Source: JBQTKD01 sp052389435
Lineage (GTDB): Bacteria; Actinomycetota; Actinomycetes; Sporichthyales; Sporichthyaceae
Assembly (NCBI GenBank): GCA_052389435.1
Contig: JBQTIB010000168.1
Coordinates: 1-33,769, forward strand
Length of the DNA: 33,769 bases
Direction: 5' to 3'
The position numbers and the translations under genes are program-made. Positions within the stretch are counted from its first letter, which is position 1. Each line of letters begins with the position of its first letter. Below the pieces are notes generated by a model, which saw only the letters and a list, made by a program, of their open reading frames with translations, searched no databases and was not told where the DNA came from. This document shows, piece after piece, positions 13,581 to 22,446 of this stretch.

Positions 13581-15785
13581 ATGCCCGCGCCGCGAAAGGT
13601 GCCTGTGTTGAGCGACGAGGAAGTGGCCGAACCCAGGGGCCTGGCAGGCTCCTCGGAGGAAACCGGCCTGATCATGCTCGCCCCGGGCGACGCCGACGCC
13701 GGATCCGAGCACCAGCCCGCCCTCCCGGCCGATCGCTTTCTCGACCGCGAGACCAGTTGGCTGGACTTCAACCTGCGGGTACTGGAGTTGGCCGAGGACC
13801 CGCAGACCCCGTTGCTCGAACGCGCCCGGTTCCTGGCGATTTTCGCCTCGAACCTCGACGAGTTCTTCATGGTGCGGGTGGCCGGCCTCAAGCGCCGCAT
13901 CGCCGCCGGGGTGGCCGTCACGACGGTCGCGGGTCTGCAGCCGCGCGAGATCCTCGAGCAGATCTGGGTGCGGACGGCCGAGGCGGCGCGGCGGGCCGCA
14001 CGCTGCTTCCACGAGGACGTGGTGCCGGCGCTGGCCAAGGCCGACGTCGAGATCCTGCGCTGGGCCGAGCTCGACCCGGCCGAGAAGGACTACCTGCACC
14101 GCATGTTCCGAGACCGCGTCTTCCCGGTCCTCACGCCGCTGGCCGTCGACCCGGCGCATCCCTTCCCCTACATCTCCGGGCTGTCGCTGAACCTGGCCGT
14201 CGTGGTGAAAAATCCGGCGACCGGCAAGGTCAACTTCGCGCGGGTCAAGGTCCCGCCGCTGCTGCCGCGCTTCGTCGTCGCCTCCGCCGGCCGCTTCGTG
14301 CCGCTCGAAGACGTCATCGCCGAGCACCTGCCGGAGCTGTTCGCCGGCATGGAGGTGCAGGCGCACCACACCTTCCGGGTCACCCGCAACGCCGACTTCG
14401 AGGTCGAAGAGGACGACGCCGAGAATCTGCTCCAGGCCATCGAGCGCGAACTGACGCGGCGTCGGTTCGGCCCGCCGGTGCGCCTCGAGGTCGAGGAGAA
14501 CATCGACCCGGTCGTGCGCGACCTGCTCGTCCGCGAACTCGGCATCACCGAACCCGAGGTGTTCCCGCTGCCGGGTCCGCTGGACCTGACGGGGCTGCAC
14601 GGCATCGCCGACTCAGACCGTTCGGAGCTGAAGTTCCCGCCGTTCGTTCCGTCGACGCACCCGCACCTCGCGGAGGTCGAAAGCGCCACCGCCGCGGACC
14701 TGTTCGCCGCCGTCGCCGCACGCGACGTGCTGCTGCACCACCCCTACGACTCCTTCGCGACGAGCGTGCAGACCTTCCTCGAGCAGGCCGCGGCGGACCC
14801 GCAGGTCCTCGCGATCAAGCAGACCCTGTACCGCACCAGCGGCGATTCGCCGATCGTCGACGCCCTGATCGACGCGGCGGAGGCGGGCAAGCAGGTCATG
14901 GCGCTCGTCGAACTCAAGGCCCGCTTCGACGAGCGCAACAACATCGCCTGGGCGCGCAAGCTCGAGCAGGTCGGCTGCCACGTCGCCTACGGCCAGGTGG
15001 GGCTCAAGACCCACAGCAAGCTGACGATGGTGGTGCGCCAGGAGGCGGACGGCCTGCGCCGCTACTGCCACATCGGCACCGGCAACTACAACCCGCGCAC
15101 CGCCCGCGTCTACGAGGACCTCGGCCTGCTCACGGCCGACCCCGAGGTGGGCGAGGACGTCGCAAACCTGTTCAACGCGTTGAGCGGGTACTCGCGCTGG
15201 ACCGAATACCGGCACCTGCTCGTGGCGCCGCGCTCCGTGCGCACCGGCATCGTCGAGCGCATCGAGCGGGAGGTCGAACACCACCGCGCCGGGCGGCCCG
15301 CGCACGTCGGGCTGAAGGTCAACTCCCTCGTCGACGAGGCGGTCATCGACGCCGTCTACCGGGCTTCGATCGCCGGGGTGCCCACGGACGTCTGGACGCG
15401 CGGCATCTGCGCGATCCGGCCGGGCATCGCCGGACTTTCGGAGAACGTTCGGGTCCGCAGCGTCCTGGGTCGGTTCCTGGAGCACTCTCGGATCTACGCG
15501 TTCCGCAACGGCGGAGACCCCGAGGTCTACATCGGCAGCGCGGACCTCATGCACCGCAACCTCGACCGCCGCGTCGAGGTGCTCGTCCGCCTCAAGAACC
15601 CCGAGCACATCGCCGAACTCAATCAGCTGATGGCGATGGCGTTCTCCGACCAGGTCGCCACCTGGCAGCTCGACGCGGACGGCCGGTGGACCCGCCACCA
15701 CCTCGACGGCGAGGGCAATCCGCTGCGCGACCTGCAGGAGTACCTGATCGGCGTGAAGTCCCGTCGTCGGGCCGAGAAGAAGTAA
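13581..15785 (+). CDS. ppk: Polyphosphate kinase 1
   Basis: A 734-residue PPK1 that reversibly builds polyphosphate from ATP. The N-terminal domain opens with RFLDRETSWLDFNLRVLELA and FASNLDEFFMVRVAGLKRR. The catalytic core has AIKQTLYRTSGDSPIVDAL, then VGLKTHSKLTMVVR with the His478 that is phosphorylated, HIGTGNYNPRTARVYEDLGL, and in the second phospholipase-D-like half YIGSADLMHRNLDRRVEVL. The start at ATG 13581 is preferred because GGAAGG lies nine bases upstream; an in-frame GTG at 13515 would add 22 residues of poor quality. It is 79 bases after mshD and 13 before the MutT1 gene, and belongs functionally with pst and pit further right. Confidence 0.96.
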   Translation: MPAPRKVPVLSDEEVAEPRGLAGSSEETGLIMLAPGDADAGSEHQPALPADRFLDRETSWLDFNLRVLELAEDPQTPLLERARFLAIFASNLDEFFMVRVAGLKRRIAAGVAVTTVAGLQPREILEQIWVRTAEAARRAARCFHEDVVPALAKADVEILRWAELDPAEKDYLHRMFRDRVFPVLTPLAVDPAHPFPYISGLSLNLAVVVKNPATGKVNFARVKVPPLLPRFVVASAGRFVPLEDVIAEHLPELFAGMEVQAHHTFRVTRNADFEVEEDDAENLLQAIERELTRRRFGPPVRLEVEENIDPVVRDLLVRELGITEPEVFPLPGPLDLTGLHGIADSDRSELKFPPFVPSTHPHLAEVESATAADLFAAVAARDVLLHHPYDSFATSVQTFLEQAAADPQVLAIKQTLYRTSGDSPIVDALIDAAEAGKQVMALVELKARFDERNNIAWARKLEQVGCHVAYGQVGLKTHSKLTMVVRQEADGLRRYCHIGTGNYNPRTARVYEDLGLLTADPEVGEDVANLFNALSGYSRWTEYRHLLVAPRSVRTGIVERIEREVEHHRAGRPAHVGLKVNSLVDEAVIDAVYRASIAGVPTDVWTRGICAIRPGIAGLSENVRVRSVLGRFLEHSRIYAFRNGGDPEVYIGSADLMHRNLDRRVEVLVRLKNPEHIAELNQLMAMAFSDQVATWQLDADGRWTRHHLDGEGNPLRDLQEYLIGVKSRRRAEKK

Positions 15786-15798
15786 CGACGCGTCAGAA

Positions 15799-16680
15799 GT
15801 GCCGTCGAGTTCCATGCGCGCCGCGGGCGCCGTCGTGTGGCGTCGTGCGCCCGCCGGCGGGGTGCACGTCGTCCTGGTCCACCGTCCGCGCTACGACGAC
15901 TGGTCCCTGCCCAAGGGCAAGGTGGAGGCCGGCGAGCACCCGGCGGCGACGGCGGTCCGCGAGGTCGCCGAGGAGACCGGCGAACGGATCGTCCTCGGAC
16001 GTCCGCTGCCCACGCAGCGCTACGAGGTCCCGCAGGGTCCAAAAACCGTGCACTACTGGGCCGGTCGGGCCCTCGGCGGCACCTTCCAGGCGAGTGAGGA
16101 GGTCGACGAGATCGCGTGGCTGGACCCGGCCGCGGCCGCCGGTCGACTGACGCACGGGAGCGACCGGGAGGTGATCGCGGCCTTCGCGTCCGCGCGGCCC
16201 GACACCTACCCGCTGGTCGTTCTCCGGCACGCGCAGGCGCTGTCGCGATCGGACTGGAACAAGACCGACGACCTGCGGCCGCTGTCCTCGACCGGCCGCC
16301 GGCAGGCGGCGGCGCTGATCGACCTGCTCGCCGCGTTCGGTCCGGTACGCGTGTTGACCTCGCCCGCCACGCGCTGTCTGCAGACCGTGCAACCGTTCGC
16401 CGCGTCGGTCGGCCTCGGGCTCGAGCACGTTCCGGGCCTGGCGCAGGGCGCTCCCAACGGTGCGGCTGCGCAGGGCCGCGAGACGGTCTACCGGGCATTC
16501 GCCCAGAACACTCCGACCCTGGTGTGCAGCCATCGTCCGGTCCTGCCGGCCCTGCTGCGCCGGCTGTCCGGCGACGGGGAGCCGTTGGCCGCCGGCGAAC
16601 CGATGCGGCCCGGAGAACTGCTCGTGATCCATCGCCGCAACGGCCTGCCGATCGCGACCGAGCGCCTCGCCCCGCTCTGA
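15799..16680 (+). CDS. mutT1: MutT1-like Nudix hydrolase fused to histidine phosphatase
   Basis: A 293-residue two-domain protein. Residues 1-135 are Nudix: the box reads GKVEAGEHPAATAVREVAEE plus TGE (about 40-62), with all catalytic glutamates present and SLPKG before it. Residues 140-293 are a histidine phosphatase of the phosphoglycerate-mutase fold, with LRHAQA as the RHG-type motif and VCSHRPVLPALL near the end. In mycobacteria MutT1 removes 8-oxo-dGTP and diadenosine polyphosphates. Both GTG 15799 and ATG 15814 are possible starts. The 13-base gap after ppk suggests cotranscription, and transcription probably ends at the hairpin 16719-16751. Confidence 0.92.
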   Translation: MPSSSMRAAGAVVWRRAPAGGVHVVLVHRPRYDDWSLPKGKVEAGEHPAATAVREVAEETGERIVLGRPLPTQRYEVPQGPKTVHYWAGRALGGTFQASEEVDEIAWLDPAAAAGRLTHGSDREVIAAFASARPDTYPLVVLRHAQALSRSDWNKTDDLRPLSSTGRRQAAALIDLLAAFGPVRVLTSPATRCLQTVQPFAASVGLGLEHVPGLAQGAPNGAAAQGRETVYRAFAQNTPTLVCSHRPVLPALLRRLSGDGEPLAAGEPMRPGELLVIHRRNGLPIATERLAPL

Positions 16681-16718
16681 AGCCCGGTCGGGGCGGATCC
16701 AGGGAGCAGGACGCACCG

Positions 16719-16751
16719 ATGGCTGTGGGGGATGAGAACCCCCACAGCCAT
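16719..16751. terminator. 13-bp stem terminator hairpin
   Basis: A perfect 13-bp stem (16719-16731 with 16739-16751) with a 7-base loop lies 38 bases after the mutT1 stop, between convergent genes. It is the likely end of the glnR-ppk-mutT1 transcript. No U-tract. Confidence 0.75.
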
Positions 16752-16787
16752 GCGCCTGCGGGCGCGCAGCCCCGAAACGCCGCCCCC

Positions 16788-16826
16788 GGAACGCGGTTCC
16801 GGAACGCGGTCCAGAAACGCGGTTCC
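16788..16826. repeat. Three tandem GGAACGCGGTTCC-type palindromes
   Basis: GGAACGCGGTTCC (16788-16800) is followed directly by two imperfect copies (16801-16812 and 16813-16826). Each unit is itself a short palindrome with a GCG centre. They lie between convergent genes, next to the hairpin terminator, and may form a backup terminator for the minus strand. Confidence 0.6.
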
Positions 16827-16867
16827 GAGGGCGGGCGCCGCCGGAGGGCGGTGGCCCCGCGGCGCGC

Positions 16868-17800
16868 CTAGCGCAGTTCGACGATCTCGATCGCGCCCTG
16901 CGCGGCGTAGAACTTGCCGTTCTTGGAGTCCACCCACGCGTCGACGATCGCGTACTTCCCGGCGGGCAGGTCGTAGTCGAGGAACTCCTCGCGGCCTCCC
17001 GACAGCGGGGCGGTCGCGGCGGTGTTCGCGGCGCCGTCGAAGGGAGACTTGCCGCTGCCGCCGTAGAAGGCGACGACGTCCTGCTCGGTTGCCTCGTCCT
17101 TGAGCTTGCTCAGCCCGAGGAAGTGCCAGCGCTCGTCGTCGAGGTTGGAGATTCGCAGCTTTCCCTTGCGGGCCAGCGAATCCGCGGCGGAGATGGTCCC
17201 GTCCCTGCCGATCGACACGCGCGAGCCGTCGCCGGCCGATCGCACCGCGGTGCCCGGGTCCCCGAGCATGAGGCTGGCGATGGGCGTGGCCGCCCTGTCC
17301 GCCGCGGCCGCCAGGTCGGAGATCGAGATCTCGCCCTCGGGCAGGTTGAGGGAGAAGGTCGCGGGCCGCCCCGGCGCCACGAACGCTCCGCCGAGTGCCA
17401 CCAGCGACTTCTCCACCGTCGCGGCGTTGGCGGCGGCCCGCTTCTGTGCCGTGCCCTCGGCCGCCGCGGTCGGCGTCCGCCCGTCGTTGCCGCGGACGTC
17501 GCGCATGGCCGCGCCCGCCTTCTTCGCCTGCTCGGGCTCGACGCCCTGCTTGGGGGTGAAGAACCACAGGCTGCGCGCCAGCTTGGTCGAGGAGGCCTCG
17601 AAGGTCACCCAGCCTGCGTCGAGGTCGTCCGCTCCGGTCAGTTTCACCCGGTCGCCGTCGAGCACGATGCCCACGACCGGGGGAGCGTTCTGAACCGTCT
17701 CGGACGCCGTCGCCGCGGCGGCGGCCGAGATCGCAACCAGCAGGCCGACCGCTCCCACCGTCGTCGTGCGGCGCGCGCGCCGCGTCGTGATGCCAGTCAT
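16868..17800 (-). CDS. Secreted protein of unknown family
   Basis: A 310-residue exported protein. The N-terminus is a signal peptide: basic TTRRARRTTT, hydrophobic VGAVGLLVAISAAAAATA, cleavage near ASETV. The ATG at 17800 has GGGAGGG nine bases upstream. The mature protein has a beta-rich N-terminal part (PPVVGIVLDGDRVKLTGADD), a helical middle with KKAGAAMRDVRGNDGRTP, and a C-terminal beta part ending DYDLPAGKYAIVDAWVDSKN. No cysteine, membrane anchor or catalytic motif is seen in the mature protein. It looks like a structural or binding domain of the periphery. Own transcription unit. Confidence 0.7.
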   Translation of the reverse strand: MTGITTRRARRTTTVGAVGLLVAISAAAAATASETVQNAPPVVGIVLDGDRVKLTGADDLDAGWVTFEASSTKLARSLWFFTPKQGVEPEQAKKAGAAMRDVRGNDGRTPTAAAEGTAQKRAAANAATVEKSLVALGGAFVAPGRPATFSLNLPEGEISISDLAAAADRAATPIASLMLGDPGTAVRSAGDGSRVSIGRDGTISAADSLARKGKLRISNLDDERWHFLGLSKLKDEATEQDVVAFYGGSGKSPFDGAANTAATAPLSGGREEFLDYDLPAGKYAIVDAWVDSKNGKFYAAQGAIEIVELR

Positions 17801-17892
17801 CAGTCAGGTCCCTCCCCGATGCGCCGCCCGTCGGCGCCGGAACCCAACTACCCCATTGGTCACAGGCAAACCATCCGCACCACGGGCTGGGT

Positions 17893-17944
17893 CCGGCGAC
17901 TCGCCTCGGGGCCGTCCCTGGGGAGATTCCCCGAGGCGAGCCGG
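17893..17944. terminator. Hairpin terminator after the glycan operon
   Basis: A 12-bp perfect stem CTCGCCTCGGGG (17900-17911) pairs with 17929-17940 around a 17-base loop, with flanking CCGG on both sides. It lies 14 bases downstream of the minus-strand glycosyltransferase stop at 17959 and probably terminates that operon before the secreted-protein gene on the same strand. Confidence 0.65.
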
Positions 17945-17958
17945 ACTGGGTGGACCGG

Positions 17959-19845
17959 CTACACGTTCACGTGGGGTCGGGGGTCGCCGTAGAAGCAGAC
18001 GCGGCCAGGCTTGCCGAGCAGGTCGGTCTCGGTGATGGTCCAGGTGTGGCCGGACGGGTCCGGGCGTCGCACCGAGACGAAGTTGAACCGGTCGGCGGCG
18101 TACACGCGTCCGCCCGCCTCGCGCACCCTCGTCAGGAACGTGGTGTCGACCGCGCGCGGGACGTCCTGGAATCGAAGCTCTACGGCGTCCGCACGGCGCA
18201 CGGTCAGCGTGCCGCCCTGCACCAGGTCGACGTAGCGCTGCTCCTGCTCCGGGAAGCGGAGCACGACGGCGCCGGAGGACTCGAGGTGCACGTAGTGCGC
18301 CCACTTGCCGACGACCGTCGCGTCGGTCCACGAGAACGCCCGCACGAGATCGCGCAGGTAGTGCTCGCCGTAGTGGTTGTCGTCGTCCATCTTGGTCACG
18401 ACCTCCCCGGAGGCCGCGGCCACGCCGAGGTTCATGCAGGCGCCCAGGGTGAGCGAGGAGTCCGCGGGCACCAGGACGAGCTCCTCGATGCCCACATCCC
18501 TTGCCTGCGCACGAACCGACGCGGAGTCGAGGTCGAAGCCGTGGTGCACGAGCACGAGCTCGATGCCCTCGCGGCGCTGGGCCCCCACGGTGCGCAGGAC
18601 GTGGCCGAGTTGACCGGGGCGGTTGGTCGGGAGGACCACGCTGACCGTGGGCTCGGCCACCGCGCCGCCGAGCCCGACGGTCTCGAGCACGGTGGCGGCA
18701 CGGTGGGTGTACAGGTGCTCGTCGTGCACGCGACGGTGGGCCCGCAGCGCACGCCGGTCCCGCATCTCGGGATGGCCGAGCAGCGCGCGGATCGCGGCAC
18801 GCGATGACTCGGCGTCGTGGACGACCTCGACGGTGTCGCCGAAGTGCGGCTCGATCGACGCCGCCGGCCCCGAGACGATCGGGGTGGCGGCGGCGGAGAG
18901 TTCGAACAGCCGGCGCGCGCACATGGTCGGCGATTCGGTCACCGAGTTCACGTTGAGGAAGAGCTTGTAGTTCGTGTACGCGGCGACCATCTGCTCGTAG
19001 GGCAGCGTCCCGACGATGTGCGAGTGATACCGCTCCGGGAACCGGTACCGGGCGTCCTCGTTCTGCATGCGCGAATAGATGTGCAGGCCGAACTCCGTGG
19101 CCGGCTCGAGGACGTACTCCATCTGCGCGCGGCGGGCCTCGTGCTTTTCGGCGAACCAGGTGCCGGCGAAGGCGACCTCGCCGGAGCGTCCGCCGTGGCG
19201 GCGGATCGGGTTGTGCACGCGGGGCTGGGCGGCGAAGGGCAGCAGGCCGATCCGGTCGTGGCCCAACGCGGCCCGGTAGGTCTCGATCAGATCCCCGTCG
19301 ACGGTGAACACGTGGTCGAAGATCTGTGCCGTCGGCAGGAAGGTGTCGTAGTTCGGCGGGTCTTCCTTGTTCCAGAACACCGTCGGGACCCCGTGGTCGC
19401 GGCACCAGGCGGTCAGCTCGCGCAGGGCTTCGCTCGGTTCGCCGCGGGTCATGTGCCCGGTCCAGCCGGCACGCCAGGTGGACTCGACGAACAGCAGGTG
19501 CGGCGCGAAGCCCTCCATCGTCTCGCGCCAGGTGTCGGGGTGCAGACTCTGCTGGTCCCATTCGTAGCGCCAGCAGAGTTCCGAGAACGCGTCGAGCACG
19601 ACGGCCACCCGCAGGCCGGGCCGGTTGATCGGGCCCTCGGGCAGCGCAACCGGCGGGGCCTTGGCCAGCCCCGGTGTCCGCGCGGGCCCGGCGGCCAGCT
19701 TGAGCAGCCTGCGCGCGGCCTTGGAGCGAAGCCGGTAGGCGCGTCGCCTCGCGCGGCGAGCCGTCCAGCGCAGGACGACCCGGCCGCGGCGCAGGGCGAG
19801 CCTGGGCCGGGAGGTCTGCGGGCGAAGCAGCAGGGGGCTAGTCAA
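17959..19845 (-). CDS. Two-module glycosyltransferase: CgeB-like plus GT2
   Basis: A 628-residue cytoplasmic protein with two transferase modules. A basic N-terminal segment (WTARRARRRAYRLRSKAARR) may touch the membrane. Residues about 60-380 resemble the CgeB / GT4-like family: VFWNKEDPPNYDTFLPTAQ, HVFTVDGD, AFAGTWFAEKH, FLNVNSVTESPTMCARRLFE and LSAAATPIVSG. From about 400 a GT2 (GT-A) domain begins, TVSVVLPTNRPGQLGHVLRT, with KMDDDNHYGEHYL (Asp487-489, the metal/nucleotide-sugar motif). The TTG start at 19845 is inferred from the 4-base overlap with the preceding gene's stop, and a later GTG is possible. It is the last gene of the four-gene glycan operon. Fusion may let one protein add two sugars in turn. 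Confidence 0.85.
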   Translation of the reverse strand: MTSPLLLRPQTSRPRLALRRGRVVLRWTARRARRRAYRLRSKAARRLLKLAAGPARTPGLAKAPPVALPEGPINRPGLRVAVVLDAFSELCWRYEWDQQSLHPDTWRETMEGFAPHLLFVESTWRAGWTGHMTRGEPSEALRELTAWCRDHGVPTVFWNKEDPPNYDTFLPTAQIFDHVFTVDGDLIETYRAALGHDRIGLLPFAAQPRVHNPIRRHGGRSGEVAFAGTWFAEKHEARRAQMEYVLEPATEFGLHIYSRMQNEDARYRFPERYHSHIVGTLPYEQMVAAYTNYKLFLNVNSVTESPTMCARRLFELSAAATPIVSGPAASIEPHFGDTVEVVHDAESSRAAIRALLGHPEMRDRRALRAHRRVHDEHLYTHRAATVLETVGLGGAVAEPTVSVVLPTNRPGQLGHVLRTVGAQRREGIELVLVHHGFDLDSASVRAQARDVGIEELVLVPADSSLTLGACMNLGVAAASGEVVTKMDDDNHYGEHYLRDLVRAFSWTDATVVGKWAHYVHLESSGAVVLRFPEQEQRYVDLVQGGTLTVRRADAVELRFQDVPRAVDTTFLTRVREAGGRVYAADRFNFVSVRRPDPSGHTWTITETDLLGKPGRVCFYGDPRPHVNV

Positions 19846-21011
19846 CGCACACCGACCAGTTTCGACGGCCGCAGGGAGCGGGCAGAGCGGGCGGAGCCGG
19901 GCTCGGCGGCCCAGCCTTCGATCAGATCGACGAACGCGCTGCCGGAGATGCGCCAGTCGTGCAGGCGACGGGCGGCGTCGTGCCCGCGTGCGCCGGCGAG
20001 TTCGCGCCCGGTCTCGTCCTCGCGCAGCCGCAGGACCGCTCGGGCGACCGCCTCGGGATCGGCGAACGGGACGACGGTCCCGCAGCGGTGCCGTCGGACG
20101 GTCTCGGCGGCCAGCGGGAGCGGGCTGGTGATCACGGGCACGCCGTGGGCCATGTACTCCAGCACCTTGGTCGGCATGGAGTGCCGGTAGTTGGGGGCGT
20201 CCTGCAGCAGGCACAGGCCGGCCAGCGCGCCCTGGACGCGCAGCAGTGCCTCGTCGTTCGGGACGAAGCCGGTCCAGCGGAGCAGACCGGTCCGCACCGC
20301 GGCGCGGATGGTCGGCACGGTCGCGGTGTCGGCGGGACCGATCAGTTCGACCGCGACGCCGTGCGGGCGAAGCAGTCGTGCCACGTCGAGCAGTTCGGCG
20401 GCGCCGCGGGCCGCCGAGAGGTGGCCGAGGTGGACGACCCGATCGGCGCCGGGCGGCGGGACCGTCTCCGGAACCAGGGGTTCGTTGGGCACCACCGGAT
20501 GGGGCTGGGCGAACCGCTCGAGGTAGCCGTGCTCGGCGAGCAGAAGCCGCAGGCGCCGTTCGGCGATCGATTCGACCATGCGCACCGCCGCGCTGGTGAC
20601 CGGTCGGGCCGCCGGCGGCAGCCACGGCTTGAGACCGAGAGCAGCCGAGGTGTCTTCGTGTACGTCCCACACCACCGGCGTTCCGCCGCGGCCGCCGGGC
20701 AGGGCGAGCAGCAGTTCCGGGTCGTGCAGCAGCACGAGGTCGTGCCGGTCGCGTTCACGGCGCAGTACCCCGCGGGCGGCGTGCACCGCCTGGAGTCGGT
20801 TGCGTCCGCGGGCCCGCGGAAGATCGATGGTGACGATGTCCTGACGCGGCGTCACGCCGAACGCCGTGTAGGGCGCGGCGAAGGTGACCCGATGCCCGCG
20901 GGCGATGAGCGCCCCGATCTGACGGTGCAGAATTCGCGCGTCCTCCGGGTGGTGGACGACGGTCACCACCAAAACGCGCAGCCCGCGCGCCCGCGGGCCG
21001 GGCGCAGTCAC
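19842..21011 (-). CDS. GT4-family glycosyltransferase
   Basis: A 389-residue GT-B transferase. The N-terminal half has LRVLVVTVVHHPEDARILHR and HDLVLLHDPELLLALP; the C-terminal half has VVHLGHLSAARGAAELLDVA, TGFVPNDEALLRVQGALAGL, and the donor-site helix SMPTKVLEYMAHGVPVITSP. The GTG start at 21011 overlaps the dehydrogenase stop by 4 bases, and its own stop overlaps the next gene by 4 bases, so the three genes are translated as a chain. Acceptor and donor are unknown; the dehydrogenase next door suggests a uronic-acid donor. Confidence 0.88.
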   Translation of the reverse strand: MTAPGPRARGLRVLVVTVVHHPEDARILHRQIGALIARGHRVTFAAPYTAFGVTPRQDIVTIDLPRARGRNRLQAVHAARGVLRRERDRHDLVLLHDPELLLALPGGRGGTPVVWDVHEDTSAALGLKPWLPPAARPVTSAAVRMVESIAERRLRLLLAEHGYLERFAQPHPVVPNEPLVPETVPPPGADRVVHLGHLSAARGAAELLDVARLLRPHGVAVELIGPADTATVPTIRAAVRTGLLRWTGFVPNDEALLRVQGALAGLCLLQDAPNYRHSMPTKVLEYMAHGVPVITSPLPLAAETVRRHRCGTVVPFADPEAVARAVLRLREDETGRELAGARGHDAARRLHDWRISGSAFVDLIEGWAAEPGSARSARSLRPSKLVGVR

Positions 21012-22348
21012 AGGCGCTCGATCCGGGCTCCCGCCGGCAGCGCGCCGCGCGTGTCGAGGATCGCCGTCGCGTTCGCGGCCAGCGCCGCCAGGTCGAGACT
21101 GCGGTGCGCGGTCAGCACGACGACGAGGTCGGCCTGCGCCGCCGCGGCGGCGAGGTCTTCGGCGCGCTCGACCGGGTTCCCGTCGCAGTGCCAACGCGGC
21201 ACGTACGGGTCGAAGTAGCTCAGATCGGCGCCGAGCGCGCGCAGACGGCGAGCGACCGGAAGCACCGGAGTTTCGCGCTCGTCGGCGATGTCGGCCTTGT
21301 AGGTGACACCGACGAGCAGGATCTTCGAGCCGTTCACCGCCTTGCAGGCCGCGTTCAGCATCCGCCCCGCACGGGCGACGACGTACCCGGGCATCCGCTC
21401 GTTGATCTCCTGGGCCAACTCCACGAAGCGGAAGGGGTATCCGAGGCGCCGAACGGCGTGCGAGAGGTAGTTCGGGTCGACCGGGATGCAGTGGCCGCCG
21501 ACGCCGGGGCCGGGGCGGAAGGCCTGGAATCCAAACGGCTTGGTGCTCGCGGCGTCGATCGCGGACCAGAGGTCCACGCCGAGTTCGTCGCAGAAGATCG
21601 CCATCTCGTTCATCAGCGCGATGTTCACATGGCGGTAGGTGTTCTCGAGCAGCTTCGCGAGCTCCGCCTCGCGGGTGCCCTTCACCGGCACGACGGTGTC
21701 GACGAGCTTTTCGTAGAAGCCCACCGCCCGCTCGAGGCACTTCGCGGTGTGTCCACCGACGACCTTGGGGGTGTTGCGCAGCCCGAAGGTCGGGTTGCCC
21801 GGGTCGATGCGCTCGGGGGAGAAGGCCAGGAAGAAGTCGCGGCCCACGACGAGGCCGGAGCGAGACAGGATCGGCAGTACGACGTCCTCGGTGGTGCCGG
21901 GCCAGGTGGTGGACTCGAGCACGACCAGCGTTCCGGGGCGCAGCCGCGCGGCGATGGCCTCGGTGGCGGAGGTGACCGCTCCGAGGTCGGGGCGGTGGTC
22001 GGAGTCCAGCGGCGTCGGCACGCAGATGACGACGGTGTCGGCGTCGGCGAGGACGTTGGCGTCGTCGGTGGCGCGGAAGCCGCAGGTGAGCAGTTCGCAA
22101 ACCCGCGCATCGGAGATGTCGTCGACGTGGCTTGTGCCGGAGTTCAGGTCGGCGACGCGGTCGGCGTCGAGGTCTAGGCCGACGACGCGTAGTCCGGTCG
22201 CCACCGCCTCGTCGACCAGCGGCAGCCCGACGTATCCGAGGCCGACCACGACGAGATCCCAGCGCAGGCTGGTACCGACGGGCGCGTGCTGACGCAGCTT
22301 CAGATCGCCGGCCTGCTGGGGCGATGCGTCGTGGGGAGTATTGGTCAC
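21008..22348 (-). CDS. UDP-HexNAc/UDP-glucose-type 6-dehydrogenase (WecC/TviB family)
   Basis: A 446-residue NAD-dependent nucleotide-sugar dehydrogenase that oxidises C6 to a carboxylate. It has an N-terminal Rossmann motif VVGLGYVGLPLVDEA, VVICVPTPLD, ESTTWPGTTEDV, the signature AFSPERIDPGN, KLLENTYRHVNIALMNEMA, and the catalytic PGPGVGGHCIPVDPNYL with Cys287. A third domain contains LLVGVTYKADIADERETP. These details fit UDP-ManNAc or UDP-GlcNAc dehydrogenases better than UDP-glucose ones. Together with the divergent 2-epimerase at 24121 the product would be UDP-ManNAcA. GTG 22348 is the best start though its ribosome site is weak. It lies 98 bases after the preceding gene. Confidence 0.9.
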   Translation of the reverse strand: MTNTPHDASPQQAGDLKLRQHAPVGTSLRWDLVVVGLGYVGLPLVDEAVATGLRVVGLDLDADRVADLNSGTSHVDDISDARVCELLTCGFRATDDANVLADADTVVICVPTPLDSDHRPDLGAVTSATEAIAARLRPGTLVVLESTTWPGTTEDVVLPILSRSGLVVGRDFFLAFSPERIDPGNPTFGLRNTPKVVGGHTAKCLERAVGFYEKLVDTVVPVKGTREAELAKLLENTYRHVNIALMNEMAIFCDELGVDLWSAIDAASTKPFGFQAFRPGPGVGGHCIPVDPNYLSHAVRRLGYPFRFVELAQEINERMPGYVVARAGRMLNAACKAVNGSKILLVGVTYKADIADERETPVLPVARRLRALGADLSYFDPYVPRWHCDGNPVERAEDLAAAAAQADLVVVLTAHRSLDLAALAANATAILDTRGALPAGARIERL

Positions 22349-22446
22349 GAGTACCAGGATGACCGCCGGATCCGACGGGGTCCGGACGCGCAGATGACGG
22401 GCCGGGGGCAGGCGGTTGAACTGTGCTGGTTGTCCCGCCGTGGCGT

